Positions 15,171 through 23,149 of a DNA stretch of 33,703 nt are shown here, one piece after another (the first letter of the stretch is position 1; each line of letters begins with the position of its first letter). The stretch comes from DAOTVS01 sp034436375. GTDB lineage: Bacteria > Chloroflexota > Anaerolineae > SpSt-313. Made by a program: the position numbers and the translations under genes. The notes beneath the pieces were generated by a model that did not search any database, was not told the DNA's origin, and worked only from the letters and a program-made list of their open reading frames with translations. Where the stretch lies: contig DAOTVS010000075.1 of NCBI GenBank assembly GCA_034436375.1, forward strand, positions 1 to 33,703. The letters are read 5' to 3'.

Positions 15171-15428
15171 GCTTTTTGAAAGTCGCCCACAATTGGAGTG
15201 GGTGCGGTATCCAGGGATGGGAGGCAATACCGGGAAGCCTTGTCTGAGCCAGCCGTGAGAGCTGGCGGAATAGAATAATCCCATGTTCCTTTCCCATCCC
15301 TTTGTTCCGGTCCGCCGACGGTTTCTGCACCGCGGCGGATTCTATGTGCCAGCAAATCTAGCAGGCACTGAGTATTATGACGATTATCACCCGGGTTGCG
15401 CCCGGTTATAAGGGATGGTTATTGCGGA
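15171..15428 (+). promoter_or_regulatory. Structured leader of rpoD (possible small RNA or cis-regulatory RNA)
   Basis: About 258 nt of untranslated leader with several strong stems. They are CCCAC/GTGGG at 15186-15202; a 9-bp stem GGGATGGGA (15214-15222) with TCCCATCCC (15292-15300) enclosing a GCCAGC/GCTGGC hairpin (15248-15266); TCCGCCG/CGGCGGA at 15311-15339; GTGCC/GGCAC at 15346-15368; and CCGGG/CCCGG at 15391-15405. No T-rich terminator separates it from rpoD. It matched no riboswitch or SRP consensus that could be recalled. A 6S-like rod or a temperature- or growth-responsive leader are possibilities only. Confidence 0.5.
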
Positions 15429-16601
15429 ATGGGCAAGATGGAGTTAACAGAGAAAGACAAAAAGTCCGCCAAGGAGCTCCTGCTGAGCAAAGCAGAGGAG
15501 CGCGGAAGCCTGACGCTCGACGACATGATGGAAGCGTTCCCAGAGGCAGAAGAGAACCTCGGCGAGCTCGAGGATCTGCTGATCTACCTCAACGAGGAAG
15601 GCATCCAGGTCGTTTACGACGAGGAGGCGAAGGAAGAGGTGAAGGCTGAGGCCGCCGAACAGGAAGAGGAAGAAGTGCTAGACCTGAGCGAGATCGCCAG
15701 TGATGACACGATCAGCCTGTACCTGAAAGAAATGGCCCGCGTGCCTCTACTTACCGCCGAAGAGGAAATTCGCCTGGCCAAACAGTACGAACAAGGTCGT
15801 AACGCTCGCCGGCGCCTGAACAAGGTTGAGCAGGATCCCGATGAGCGAGACAAGCTGCTGACACTAGTGGATCGTGGCGAGGCTGCACGCGCTCATCTGA
15901 TCAAAGCCAATACGCGTCTGGTGGTTTCGATTGCCAAGCGTTACCTGGGCCAGGGGGTGCCATTCCTCGATCTGATTCAGGAGGGAAACCTGGGCCTGAT
16001 CAAGGCCGTGGAGAAATTCGATTACCGTCGCGGTCACCGCTTCAGCACCTATGCCACATGGTGGATCCGCCAGGCCATCACCCGCGCCCTGGCCGATCAG
16101 GGCCGTGTGATCCGCCTGCCGGTGCACCTGAGCGACCGTATCCGCAAGGTCTATCAGACGTCACAGCAGTTGGAACAGGACTGGGGGCGCCAGCCGACGC
16201 CCGAAGAGATCGCCCTCGAGCTTGGCCTGCCTGCATCCAAAGTCCAGTGGATGCTCAAGGTATCTCAGCGACCGCTTTCATTGGAAAAGCCAGTCGGGGA
16301 AGAGGAAGACAGCGAGCTGGGCAGCTTTATCGAGGATTCAAACTCGCCCACACCGACCGACTCGGCCTATCATCATCTGCTGCAAGAAAAGCTGGAGGAT
16401 ATCCTGACCAGCCTGACCCCGCGTGAGGCGCGCATCCTGCGCCTGCGCTTTGGGCTGCAGGATGGCCGCAGCTACACCCTGGAGGAGGTCGGCCAGAAGT
16501 TCGGCCTCACCCGTGAGCGCATCCGCCAGATTGAGCACGAAGCGTTGGACCGCCTGCGCCACCCAAGCCGCAGCCGGCAACTGCGGGATTATCTCAGCTA
16601 A
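15429..16601 (+). CDS. rpoD: Primary RNA polymerase sigma factor (RpoD/SigA type)
   Basis: 390 aa. Sigma-70 factor that directs RNA polymerase to housekeeping promoters. A region 1.1-like acidic N-terminus ([20 protein letters not shown], then a Glu-rich stretch) is followed by region 1.2 ([18 protein letters not shown]), region 2 ([19 protein letters not shown], then [13 protein letters not shown]), region 3, and region 4 with [18 protein letters not shown] and the recognition helix [13 protein letters not shown]. Size is close to B. subtilis SigA (371 aa). The start ATG at 15429 is chosen over the ATG at 15438; neither has a strong ribosome site, and a 33-nt longer TTG frame is less likely. 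It has its own consensus promoter and a strong terminator, so it is probably monocistronic. Confidence 0.93.
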   Translation: MGKMELTEKDKKSAKELLLSKAEERGSLTLDDMMEAFPEAEENLGELEDLLIYLNEEGIQVVYDEEAKEEVKAEAAEQEEEEVLDLSEIASDDTISLYLKEMARVPLLTAEEEIRLAKQYEQGRNARRRLNKVEQDPDERDKLLTLVDRGEAARAHLIKANTRLVVSIAKRYLGQGVPFLDLIQEGNLGLIKAVEKFDYRRGHRFSTYATWWIRQAITRALADQGRVIRLPVHLSDRIRKVYQTSQQLEQDWGRQPTPEEIALELGLPASKVQWMLKVSQRPLSLEKPVGEEEDSELGSFIEDSNSPTPTDSAYHHLLQEKLEDILTSLTPREARILRLRFGLQDGRSYTLEEVGQKFGLTRERIRQIEHEALDRLRHPSRSRQLRDYLS

Positions 16602-16656
16602 CATCCTGTCGCCAGCACTTGTGAGGCAACAGCATGCAAGCTCCATACGGCTCTAG

Positions 16657-16696
16657 AGAAGGTCCGCCAGCAGTTGTTGGCGGACCTTCTGCTTTT
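16657..16696 (+). terminator. Intrinsic terminator of rpoD
   Basis: A perfect 13-bp stem AGAAGGTCCGCCA (16657-16669) / TGGCGGACCTTCT (16678-16690) with an 8-nt loop is followed by GCTTTT. This is a textbook Rho-independent terminator 55 nt after the rpoD stop. Confidence 0.9.
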
Positions 16697-16724
16697 ATCC
16701 ACACTGCTTTGGCAGGGAATCAAT

Positions 16725-16766
16725 GTCGTCCGGCATCCCCTGGCGCGCCAGGGGATGCCGGACGAC
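16725..16766. repeat. Perfect 42-nt palindrome between convergent rpoD and ndk
   Basis: Two 21-nt arms meet without a spacer at 16745/16746. The left arm starts GTCGTCCGGCATCCCCTGGC and the right arm is its exact reverse complement. It starts 29 nt after the rpoD terminator and ends 15 nt before the ndk stop codon. There is no T-tract. It is probably a dispersed palindromic element, and may stop or process the converging transcripts. Confidence 0.8.
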
Positions 16767-16781
16767 GCCAGGCAACATGGG

Positions 16782-17231
16782 TTACTCGTAGATCCAGGGA
16801 TCCGTATCGCGCGTCCAGGAGACCAATTCCTCCGGCTGGAAAAAGAGCGCGATCTCACAAGCTGCGGACTCGGGCGAGTCGGAGCCGTGTACCAGGTTTC
16901 GGCCTACCTCCAACGCGAAATCCGCCCGGATCGTCCCCGGTTGTGCCTCAGCGGGCTTGGTAGCCCCCATTGTGCGCCGCACCAACTCGATGGCCTTGGG
17001 CCCCTCCCACACCATCGCCAACACCGGCGCAGAAGTGATATAGTTGATCAGCCCCTCATAAAAGGGCTTTCCTCTGTGTACGGCATAGTGGCGCTCGGCC
17101 AATGGTCGGCCCATCTCAATGAACTTGCAACCCACCAGCTTGAGCCCACGGGCCTCCAGGCGGCCGATGATCACCCCCATCAGCCCGCGCTGCACCGCAT
17201 CAGGCTTGGCAATGACCAGTGTTCGCTCCAT
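16782..17231 (-). CDS. ndk: Nucleoside diphosphate kinase
   Basis: 149 aa, typical NDK length. It transfers the gamma-phosphate from ATP to other NDPs in the cytoplasm, keeping NTP/dNTP pools balanced. It begins MERTLVIAKPDAVQRGL (canonical TLxxxKPDxxxRxL), and the catalytic His lies in the signature NLVHGSDSPESA near residue 116. The start is the ATG at 17231 with AAAGGA upstream; the open frame continues upstream to 17477 but has no family similarity there. It is convergent with rpoD and downstream of the TPR gene on the same strand (91-nt gap). Confidence 0.96.
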   Translation of the reverse strand: MERTLVIAKPDAVQRGLMGVIIGRLEARGLKLVGCKFIEMGRPLAERHYAVHRGKPFYEGLINYITSAPVLAMVWEGPKAIELVRRTMGATKPAEAQPGTIRADFALEVGRNLVHGSDSPESAACEIALFFQPEELVSWTRDTDPWIYE

Positions 17232-17322
17232 CCTGTTTCCTTTCTTTCTAGCATTATGTCTATTAAGCCACCAGGAAACAGATCCAGACTGAACCAAGCC
17301 GCCAAAGCATCGGAGGTTTGCT

Positions 17323-18831
17323 CTACTCGTCCTCGGGATGGGTAAGGAGCCAATGATACATTTCCATCGCATCCATGAAGCGATTCGCCCGCGCATAGGC
17401 ATCGCCCAGGAGCTCGCGCACAGAGCGCAGGGTCGGATGGCTTTGGGCGATGGCTTCCAGGTCAGCCAACGCCGCATCCAGGCACCCAGACTCCGGGGTC
17501 GCCAGAGCCCGGTAGTGAGGCCACGCCTCCGGCAAGCGGCCCTCCTGCGTCAGGGCACGGGCCAGCCCCAGCCGGGTTTGCCAATCATCCGGGTTCTCCG
17601 CCAACCGGCTCTGCAGCACCGCCGCCGCCGGCTCCACAGGCGCCAGTTCCGGCACAGCCACATCCTCCTGCGGGGCTGGAAGGACCGCAAGAGACACTTC
17701 CGTGGGCTCCGGCTCCGCAGAAATAGGCACTTCTTCCCCGGCAGCGCTGGGGGCGGGCGGAGGCGAAGCCTCAGGCGGCAACGGCGGCTGGGGCGCTGCG
17801 TTCGGCGGCGCCGCTTCAACCGATGGCGCATCAGGCTCTGCGCTGGCTGCGTCCGGCGGCGCTGCTTCAACCGACGGCGCACCAGGCTCTGCGCTGGCTG
17901 CGGCCAGTGCCTCCGCCATCCCTACCGCCAAGACCGACTCGCCGGAAAGCGCAGGCTCATCAGGCGCCCGAAGGGCCGTCCGTCCCTCGTTGCCAGCAGC
18001 CCATGCAGGCCCCTCGGCCGGAGTCTCAGGCCACATCTCCAGGTCGCCCTCTTCCTCGATGGTGCCCGGCACGCTCACTTCTGGGTCCATGCGCGGCGCC
18101 CGCAGCGGCAACAGCGATTGGGCCCCCAGAAGCCGGGCTGCTTCCACATTCTCGGGATCCAGGTCCTCCGCACCCTGGAGCAACAGGCGGCCCTCATCCT
18201 CGCGCCCCTCCTGGCACCAGATCGTGCCGAGGATCAGGCGCGCCACCAGGCAATTGGGGGCCTGGTCGAGGATTGTCTGGGCTGCAACCGCCGCCTCCCC
18301 GGTGCGCCCGGCCCGCCACAGCGTGCGCGCCAGCGTCACCCACAAATCCAGTCGATAGGGCTCTCGCGCCAGGAGGTCGTTCAGCTCGGCAATCGCTTTG
18401 TTCCACAGGCCGCCCCGCGCATAAAGGCGGGCCAGCGCGGCGCGCGTCAGTTGCACTTGTGTCTTGGATCCGACCGCCGCATAGAGCCGCGCCAACTCGC
18501 GCCGCAGCTCGTCACGGCCCGAGGCCAGCTCAAACGCGCGCTCCATCTGCCAGATGGCCTCATCCAGAAGGCCGCGCTCCTCATAGATCACGCCGAGCCC
18601 GGCATAGGCCAATGGATCCTCGGCGTCGACCCCCAGCGCCCGACGGAAGAGGTTGGCGGCCTCTTCGAAATCGCCCAGGCCCAGGTGCGCCTGCCCAAGG
18701 ATGCGGTAGCAGCGCGCATAGCGCGGATAGCGGCGCAGAACAGCGTGGCTGAGGGCAATGGCTTCCTGATAGGCCTCAGTCCGCACCAAGCGCTCAGCCT
18801 GATTTACCAGGGCACGCAGGGTTGTGTTCAT
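17323..18831 (-). CDS. TPR-repeat protein with long Pro/Ala/Glu-rich linker
   Basis: 502 aa. An N-terminal solenoid of tetratricopeptide repeats (about residues 1-245) shows clear TPR signatures such as YRILGQAHLGLGDFEEAANLFRRAL (motif near 39-63) and AGLGVIYEERGLLDEAIWQM. A disordered segment rich in Pro, Ala, Glu and Ser follows (about 250-400), including two copies of a 17-residue repeat. A second short TPR block closes the C-terminus (LAENPDDWQTRLGLARAL and later). There is no signal peptide or membrane segment. The start is the ATG at 18831 behind GGAGAGG, with its own promoter upstream. It is a likely scaffold or interaction protein; no specific partner can be named. Confidence 0.85.
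   Translation of the reverse strand: MNTTLRALVNQAERLVRTEAYQEAIALSHAVLRRYPRYARCYRILGQAHLGLGDFEEAANLFRRALGVDAEDPLAYAGLGVIYEERGLLDEAIWQMERAFELASGRDELRRELARLYAAVGSKTQVQLTRAALARLYARGGLWNKAIAELNDLLAREPYRLDLWVTLARTLWRAGRTGEAAVAAQTILDQAPNCLVARLILGTIWCQEGREDEGRLLLQGAEDLDPENVEAARLLGAQSLLPLRAPRMDPEVSVPGTIEEEGDLEMWPETPAEGPAWAAGNEGRTALRAPDEPALSGESVLAVGMAEALAAASAEPGAPSVEAAPPDAASAEPDAPSVEAAPPNAAPQPPLPPEASPPPAPSAAGEEVPISAEPEPTEVSLAVLPAPQEDVAVPELAPVEPAAAVLQSRLAENPDDWQTRLGLARALTQEGRLPEAWPHYRALATPESGCLDAALADLEAIAQSHPTLRSVRELLGDAYARANRFMDAMEMYHWLLTHPEDE
17804..17905. repeat. Two-copy 51-bp tandem repeat inside the TPR gene
   Basis: Units starting at 17804 and 17855 are nearly identical over 51 bp and encode a 17-residue repeat in the disordered linker (core APSVEAAPPDAASAEP). 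The length is a multiple of three, so the frame is kept. Copy number could vary between strains. Confidence 0.75.
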
Positions 18832-18871
18832 CGATGCGCCTCTCCAGAATACCGGCTTGGTCGGTTGCCCC

Positions 18872-18900
18872 ATTATGCGCTCATTCAGGGCCCCTGTCAA
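18872..18900 (-). promoter_or_regulatory. Promoter of the TPR gene
   Basis: Minus-strand -35 TTGACA (18895-18900), 17-bp spacer, -10 CATAAT (18872-18877). The predicted start near 18865 is about 34 nt before the ATG at 18831. It lies in the gap after pyrK, so the TPR gene can be read separately from the pyr operon. Confidence 0.7.
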
Positions 18901-18987
18901 CGGGCTGTTTCGCGCGGGGGTGCATCCAAGATACATCAGCGAGTTCACGGCCAACAGGCTGCCGTCAGAGGCACATGAGGAAAAGGC

Positions 18988-19704
18988 CTATGCCGGGAAC
19001 ACAGGGCCATCCTTGCACACGAGCAGCCCATCGCCTCGGTCGCACGAGCCGCAGACGCCGATGCCACAGCGCATATAGGCCTCCCAGCTCAGTTCGCCCG
19101 GCACGGCGCGCTCGCGGCAGAGCATGCTGACCCCATCGAGCATGGGCCGCGGCCCGCAGGCATAGATGCGGTCGTGCCTGCCCGTGCTCAGCAACTGCAC
19201 CGCCAGGGCCGTGACCAGCCCCCGCTCGCCCGCCGAGCCATCATCGGTGCTGATGTGCACCTCGGCGCCCCAGCGTGCGAAGCGCTCCGCCAACAACAGC
19301 TCCGAGGCCGTGCGCGCACCCAGAGCCACGGTAGCGGGGCGCCGGGCCGCCGCCAGCCGTTTGGCCAGGAAAGCAAGCGGGGCCGCACCGCAGCCGCCAC
19401 CCACCAAAAGCGGCCGCTCGCCGGTCAGTGAGAAGCCATGGCCCAGCGGCCCGCGCAGGTAAAACTCATCGCCCGCCCGCAGGCGTTGCACGCGCTCCGT
19501 AAAGGGCCCCACCTGCACAATAGTGAGGGTGATGGGATCATCATCCACCAGGCTGAAGGGCTTTTCGTTGACGCGCGGCAGCCAGGCCATCACGAACTGC
19601 CCGGGCTGGGCCTCCAGGCGTCCGTCCAGCTCCAGGGTAATGCCCCGTGCGCCAGCCGGGGTCGCATTATGCACGCGCAGGGCCAGGTAAGGGTCATGCG
19701 CCAT
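18988..19704 (-). CDS. pyrK: Dihydroorotate dehydrogenase B electron-transfer subunit
   Basis: 238 aa. PyrK passes electrons from dihydroorotate oxidation in PyrD to NAD+ through FAD and a [2Fe-2S] cluster. FAD-binding KPFSL lies near residue 48 in a ferredoxin-reductase-type fold, and nucleotide-binding GGGCGAAPL near 103. The C-terminal cluster ligands are MRCGIGVCGSCDRGDGLLVC (Cys-x4-Cys-x2-Cys-x8-Cys). The start is the ATG at 19704, overlapping the end of pyrD by 11 nt, which suggests coupling. A longer frame start at 19737 would lie deep inside pyrD. It is the last gene of the pyr operon. Confidence 0.95.
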   Translation of the reverse strand: MAHDPYLALRVHNATPAGARGITLELDGRLEAQPGQFVMAWLPRVNEKPFSLVDDDPITLTIVQVGPFTERVQRLRAGDEFYLRGPLGHGFSLTGERPLLVGGGCGAAPLAFLAKRLAAARRPATVALGARTASELLLAERFARWGAEVHISTDDGSAGERGLVTALAVQLLSTGRHDRIYACGPRPMLDGVSMLCRERAVPGELSWEAYMRCGIGVCGSCDRGDGLLVCKDGPVFPA

Positions 19705-20629
19705 GGGCCGCCCCCCGCATCGCCGCGACCGTCGCATAGCCCTGCCCGGCCATAAAAGCGCAGAGCTCGGCCGTCAGGGGCTCGCAGGCCTCCACGCCGC
19801 GATAGTAGAACACAGAGCCCACGCCCACCGCCGTTGCGCCCGCCATGATCATCTCCACTGCATCCTCACCCGTCGTCACGCCTCCCATGCCCACGATGGG
19901 CACATTCACTGCCCGACTCAGGTCATACACGCAGCGCACCGCCACCGGGCGGATCGCCGGCCCCGAAAGCCCGCCCACCCGGTTGGCCAGGATGGGCGCC
20001 CTGGCGCGAATATCGATGAGCATACCCGGCCCCAGCGTGTTGATGGCAGCGATGGCATCGGCGCCGGCCTCCACCACCGCGCGGGCCACGCCACAGATAT
20101 CGTTCACATTGGCCGAAAGCTTGACCATCACCGGCCGCTTGGTCGCTGCGCGCACCGCCGCCGTCGCAGAAGCCGCCTGAGCCGGATCGGCCGCAAAGGG
20201 CCGCCCGAACTCGGCCTCCACATTGGGACAAGAGATGTTGACCTCGTACAGGTCGGGCGCCGCTGCCTCCAGGGTGCGCGTCACCTCGCCAAAAGCCGCC
20301 GCCGTATCGCCGAACACCGAGGCGATGACAGGCACCCCCAGGGGCGCGCAACGCTCGCGCGCCTCCCGCAAGATGCCCACCATCGCCTCGGCCCCCGGGT
20401 TGGCCAGGCCTACCGCATTGATCAGCCCCCCCTGCCAGGGGAGCACTGTCGGGTTGGGGTGCCCGGCGCGTGGCTCCACGCTGCACGATTTGGCTGTCAC
20501 CGCCCCGGCCCCGTGCCGCGCCACCCGCTCCAGCAAGGCCGCCGTGGTGCCCAGGATGCCAGCGGCCAGGATGAACGGGTTGCGCAGGCGCAGGCCGCAC
20601 AGATCAACCGTCAGATCCGGTTCTGTCAC
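19694..20629 (-). CDS. pyrD: Dihydroorotate dehydrogenase, class 1B catalytic subunit
   Basis: 311 aa. FMN enzyme that oxidises dihydroorotate to orotate in the cytoplasm. An FMN-binding TIM barrel is evident: LRNPFILAAGILG at the N-terminus, the active-site NISCPNVE with the Cys base of class 1 enzymes near residue 134, VKLSANV with Lys near 170, and GMGGVTTGEDA near 246. The adjacent pyrK shows it is the heterotetrameric NAD-linked 1B type. The start is the GTG at 20629, which overlaps the pyrF/E stop as GTGA; a GTG at 20644 is an alternative. Confidence 0.94.
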   Translation of the reverse strand: MTEPDLTVDLCGLRLRNPFILAAGILGTTAALLERVARHGAGAVTAKSCSVEPRAGHPNPTVLPWQGGLINAVGLANPGAEAMVGILREARERCAPLGVPVIASVFGDTAAAFGEVTRTLEAAAPDLYEVNISCPNVEAEFGRPFAADPAQAASATAAVRAATKRPVMVKLSANVNDICGVARAVVEAGADAIAAINTLGPGMLIDIRARAPILANRVGGLSGPAIRPVAVRCVYDLSRAVNVPIVGMGGVTTGEDAVEMIMAGATAVGVGSVFYYRGVEACEPLTAELCAFMAGQGYATVAAMRGAAHGA

Positions 20630-22086
20630 TGGCTCTGCCCCCACAGAAAGGCTTCCACCCGCCCACGCTCCTCGGCAGAGATGCGCCCCTGCTGCGCCAG
20701 GCTCGCCAGGATCTCACGCAGCGTCAGCACGGCGTGCACGCGATAGCCGGCCTCCGCCAGCGCCTCACGCCCACCCTGCTCGCGGTCGATCAGTACCACC
20801 ACATCGTGCACCTGCAGGCCCGCTTCCTGCAGCGGCTGGATCGCTTCCACCTTGCTGGCGCCGGTCGTGATCAGGTCATCCAGCACCACCGCCGTTTCGC
20901 CTGGCTGCCAGGCGCCCTCGATGAGGCGCTTGGTGCCGTAGCTCTTGGCCTCGCGGCGGGGGTAGATCAACGGCCGGTCGATCAAGAGCGACACCGCCGT
21001 GCCGATGGGCAGCGCCGCATAGGGGATAGCCGCCAACCGGTCGTAGCTCAGCCCCTGCAGCAGCCCGGCATAGGCGCGCGCCGCCTGCTGGAGCACACCA
21101 GGCTGCGCCACCAGCATGCGCAGGTCCAGGTAGATGGGCGAGTGCTGCCCAGAGTGGAGCACGAAATCGCCGAAACGCACGCACCCCGCCTCGTACAGCG
21201 CCGCGACCAGTGCATCGTGTCTCCGGGCTGCCTGGAGCGCCGGCTGCCAGCCGGCCGTCCCTGCTTCACCAACCCTGGGTGCCGGATGGCGGCCGGCGCT
21301 CCAGGCAGCAACCATCGCCTCGCGCAGCGCTTGCGCAGCCGCCCGCGGGTCCGCCGCCGTGGTCACCGCCCGCGAGACGTTAATGACAAGCCCCAGGCCC
21401 TGCGCATCAAGCCCGGCCTGCACCGCCGCCACCAGGTCGCCCCCCTGCGAGCCGACCCCCGGCACCAGGAAAGGCAGGTCGGGCGTCAGCGCCCGCAGCT
21501 CGCGGATCGCCTCCGGGTAGGTCGCGCCCACCACCAGCCCTATATTGCCGTGCTCGTTCCACTGCGCCGCCCGCTCCGCCACCGCCTGGTAGAGGGGTCG
21601 GCCGGAAGCAGGCAACTCCTGCAGATCCGCCGCCCCCGGGTTGGAGGTATGGCAGAGCAGGTATACGCCGCGCTCCGCATAGCGCGTAAAGGCCTCTACC
21701 GAGTCGCGCCCCAGGTAGGGGCTCACCGTCACCGCATCGGCGCCCCACACCTCGAAAGCGGCCCGCGCATAGGCCGCCGCCGAGTGGGCAATGTCGCCCC
21801 GCTTGGCGTCGAGGATCACCGGCACCCCATGGGCATGGGCCAGGTCGATGGTGCGCCGCAGCGCATCCAACCCTGACAAGCCCTCGGCCTCATAGAAAGC
21901 GATATTGGGCTTGTAGGCGGCCACCAGATCGTGCGTCGCCTCTATCACGGCCTGATTCCACGCCCACAGGGGGTCCGCCTCCCCCACAAACGCCGGCGGC
22001 AGTTGCTTGCGGTCCGGGTCAAGCCCCACACAGAGGAGGCTCGACCGCGACCGCATACGCTCGTTCAGATCACTCAGGTAACTCAT
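20626..22086 (-). CDS. pyrFE: Bifunctional orotidine-5'-phosphate decarboxylase / orotate phosphoribosyltransferase (PyrF-PyrE fusion)
   Basis: 486 aa carrying the last two steps of UMP synthesis in inverted order relative to animal UMP synthase. PyrF covers about residues 1-258, with catalytic DAKRGDIAHS near 93 and the phosphate-binding region PGVGSQGGD near 210. PyrE covers about 290-486, with LHSGQHSPIYLDLR and the PRPP loop VVLDDLITTGASK. The joining segment (about 260-287) is coded by an inverted-repeat element, so the linker appears to come from repeat insertion. The start is the ATG at 22086, 6 nt after the pyrB stop. The stop overlaps the pyrD start. Confidence 0.95.
   Translation of the reverse strand: MSYLSDLNERMRSRSSLLCVGLDPDRKQLPPAFVGEADPLWAWNQAVIEATHDLVAAYKPNIAFYEAEGLSGLDALRRTIDLAHAHGVPVILDAKRGDIAHSAAAYARAAFEVWGADAVTVSPYLGRDSVEAFTRYAERGVYLLCHTSNPGAADLQELPASGRPLYQAVAERAAQWNEHGNIGLVVGATYPEAIRELRALTPDLPFLVPGVGSQGGDLVAAVQAGLDAQGLGLVINVSRAVTTAADPRAAAQALREAMVAAWSAGRHPAPRVGEAGTAGWQPALQAARRHDALVAALYEAGCVRFGDFVLHSGQHSPIYLDLRMLVAQPGVLQQAARAYAGLLQGLSYDRLAAIPYAALPIGTAVSLLIDRPLIYPRREAKSYGTKRLIEGAWQPGETAVVLDDLITTGASKVEAIQPLQEAGLQVHDVVVLIDREQGGREALAEAGYRVHAVLTLREILASLAQQGRISAEERGRVEAFLWGQSQ
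21227..21309. repeat. Palindromic element inserted in frame in the pyrF-pyrE linker
   Basis: Perfect 18-nt arms GCTGCCTGGAGCGCCGGC (21227-21244) and their reverse complement (21292-21309) flank a 47-nt centre that has further GC-rich pairing potential. On the coding strand it is read as a peptide containing AGRHPAPR and TAGWQPALQA. The element sits exactly between the two enzyme domains and leaves the frame open. Confidence 0.75.
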
Positions 22087-22091
22087 GGCAC

Positions 22092-23069
22092 CTACGCTCT
22101 CCCCAACACGGCCGCCAGCAGGGCCATGCGGATGTACATGCCGTTCTCCATCTGCCGGAAGTAGGCCGCCCGCGGGTCAGCGTCTACCTCGCGCGTGATC
22201 TCACTCACGCGGGGCAGTGGGTGCATGACGATCATGCGCTCCTTGGCCCGCTGCAAGAGCTCCGGGTTGATCACATAGCAATCCTTGACCTGCTCATAGA
22301 GTGCGGGATCCTCAAAGCGCTCCTTCTGCACGCGCGTCACATAGAGCACATCGGCGTCGTCGATCACGTCGGCCACATTATCGTACTCGGCTGCGCGCAC
22401 GCCCCTGCCCTGCGCCTCAGCCAGGATCTCGCGGGGCAGCCGCAGCACTTCTGGTGAGACAAAAGCCAGCTCTGTACCAAACAACGAGAGCAGCCGGGTC
22501 AGCGAATGCACAGTGCGGCCATATTTGAGGTCGCCCACCATAGCCACCTTGAGCCCCTCGATGCGGCCCAACTCCTCCTGAATGGTAAAGAGGTCCAGCA
22601 GGGCTTGCGTGGGGTGCTCGCCCGTGCCGTCGCCGGCATTGATGATCGGCTTGGCCGCCGCATCGGCGGCAATCTGGGCCGCGCCCGTCTCGGGGTGGCG
22701 CAGGACGATGATGTCGGCATAGCACTCCAGAGTGCGGACGGTGTCGGGCAGCGACTCGCCCTTGGTCACCGAGGAATAACGCACCTCGTTGATAGGGATC
22801 ACCGCCCCACCCAGCCGCTGCATAGCGGCCATGAACGACGAGCTGGTGCGGGTGCTCGGCTCGTAGAAGAGGTTAGCCAGCACCCGGCCGCGCAGCAGGT
22901 CCGCCGAGCCGATCTGCTGCACCATATGCCGCATCTCCTCAGCCAGGCTGAAGATATAGGCCAGCTTCTCGCGGTCAAACTGGCGGACTGAGATGATATC
23001 CTGCCTGTAAAAACCGTTGTTGGTGTTCGCCACCAGTTGGGCGAACAGCGGTGCACGTACCATGGACAT
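22092..23069 (-). CDS. pyrB: Aspartate carbamoyltransferase catalytic subunit
   Basis: 325 aa. It condenses carbamoyl phosphate with aspartate, the first committed step of pyrimidine synthesis. The carbamoyl-phosphate loop [12 protein letters not shown] is near residue 68, HPTQALLD near 152, and the aspartate-side loop HPLPRVSEI near 289. It is slightly longer than the E. coli chain (about 311 aa), the extra residues being at the N-terminus. No regulatory subunit pyrI is present. The start is the ATG at 23069, seven bases after AGGAGGG. Confidence 0.96.
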   Translation of the reverse strand: MSMVRAPLFAQLVANTNNGFYRQDIISVRQFDREKLAYIFSLAEEMRHMVQQIGSADLLRGRVLANLFYEPSTRTSSSFMAAMQRLGGAVIPINEVRYSSVTKGESLPDTVRTLECYADIIVLRHPETGAAQIAADAAAKPIINAGDGTGEHPTQALLDLFTIQEELGRIEGLKVAMVGDLKYGRTVHSLTRLLSLFGTELAFVSPEVLRLPREILAEAQGRGVRAAEYDNVADVIDDADVLYVTRVQKERFEDPALYEQVKDCYVINPELLQRAKERMIVMHPLPRVSEITREVDADPRAAYFRQMENGMYIRMALLAAVLGRA

Positions 23070-23149
23070 GTTTGAACCCTCCTGAATTACCTGCGACTCT
23101 ATCTACCGACTGCCGCTTTCCCGGACTCTCTCACCGACTTGACGGCTGA

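Noticed and set aside
15171..15428. rpoD leader as a cobalamin, SAM, TPP or c-di-GMP riboswitch, or SRP RNA
   Set aside because: The conserved cores of these RNAs could not be found in the sequence.
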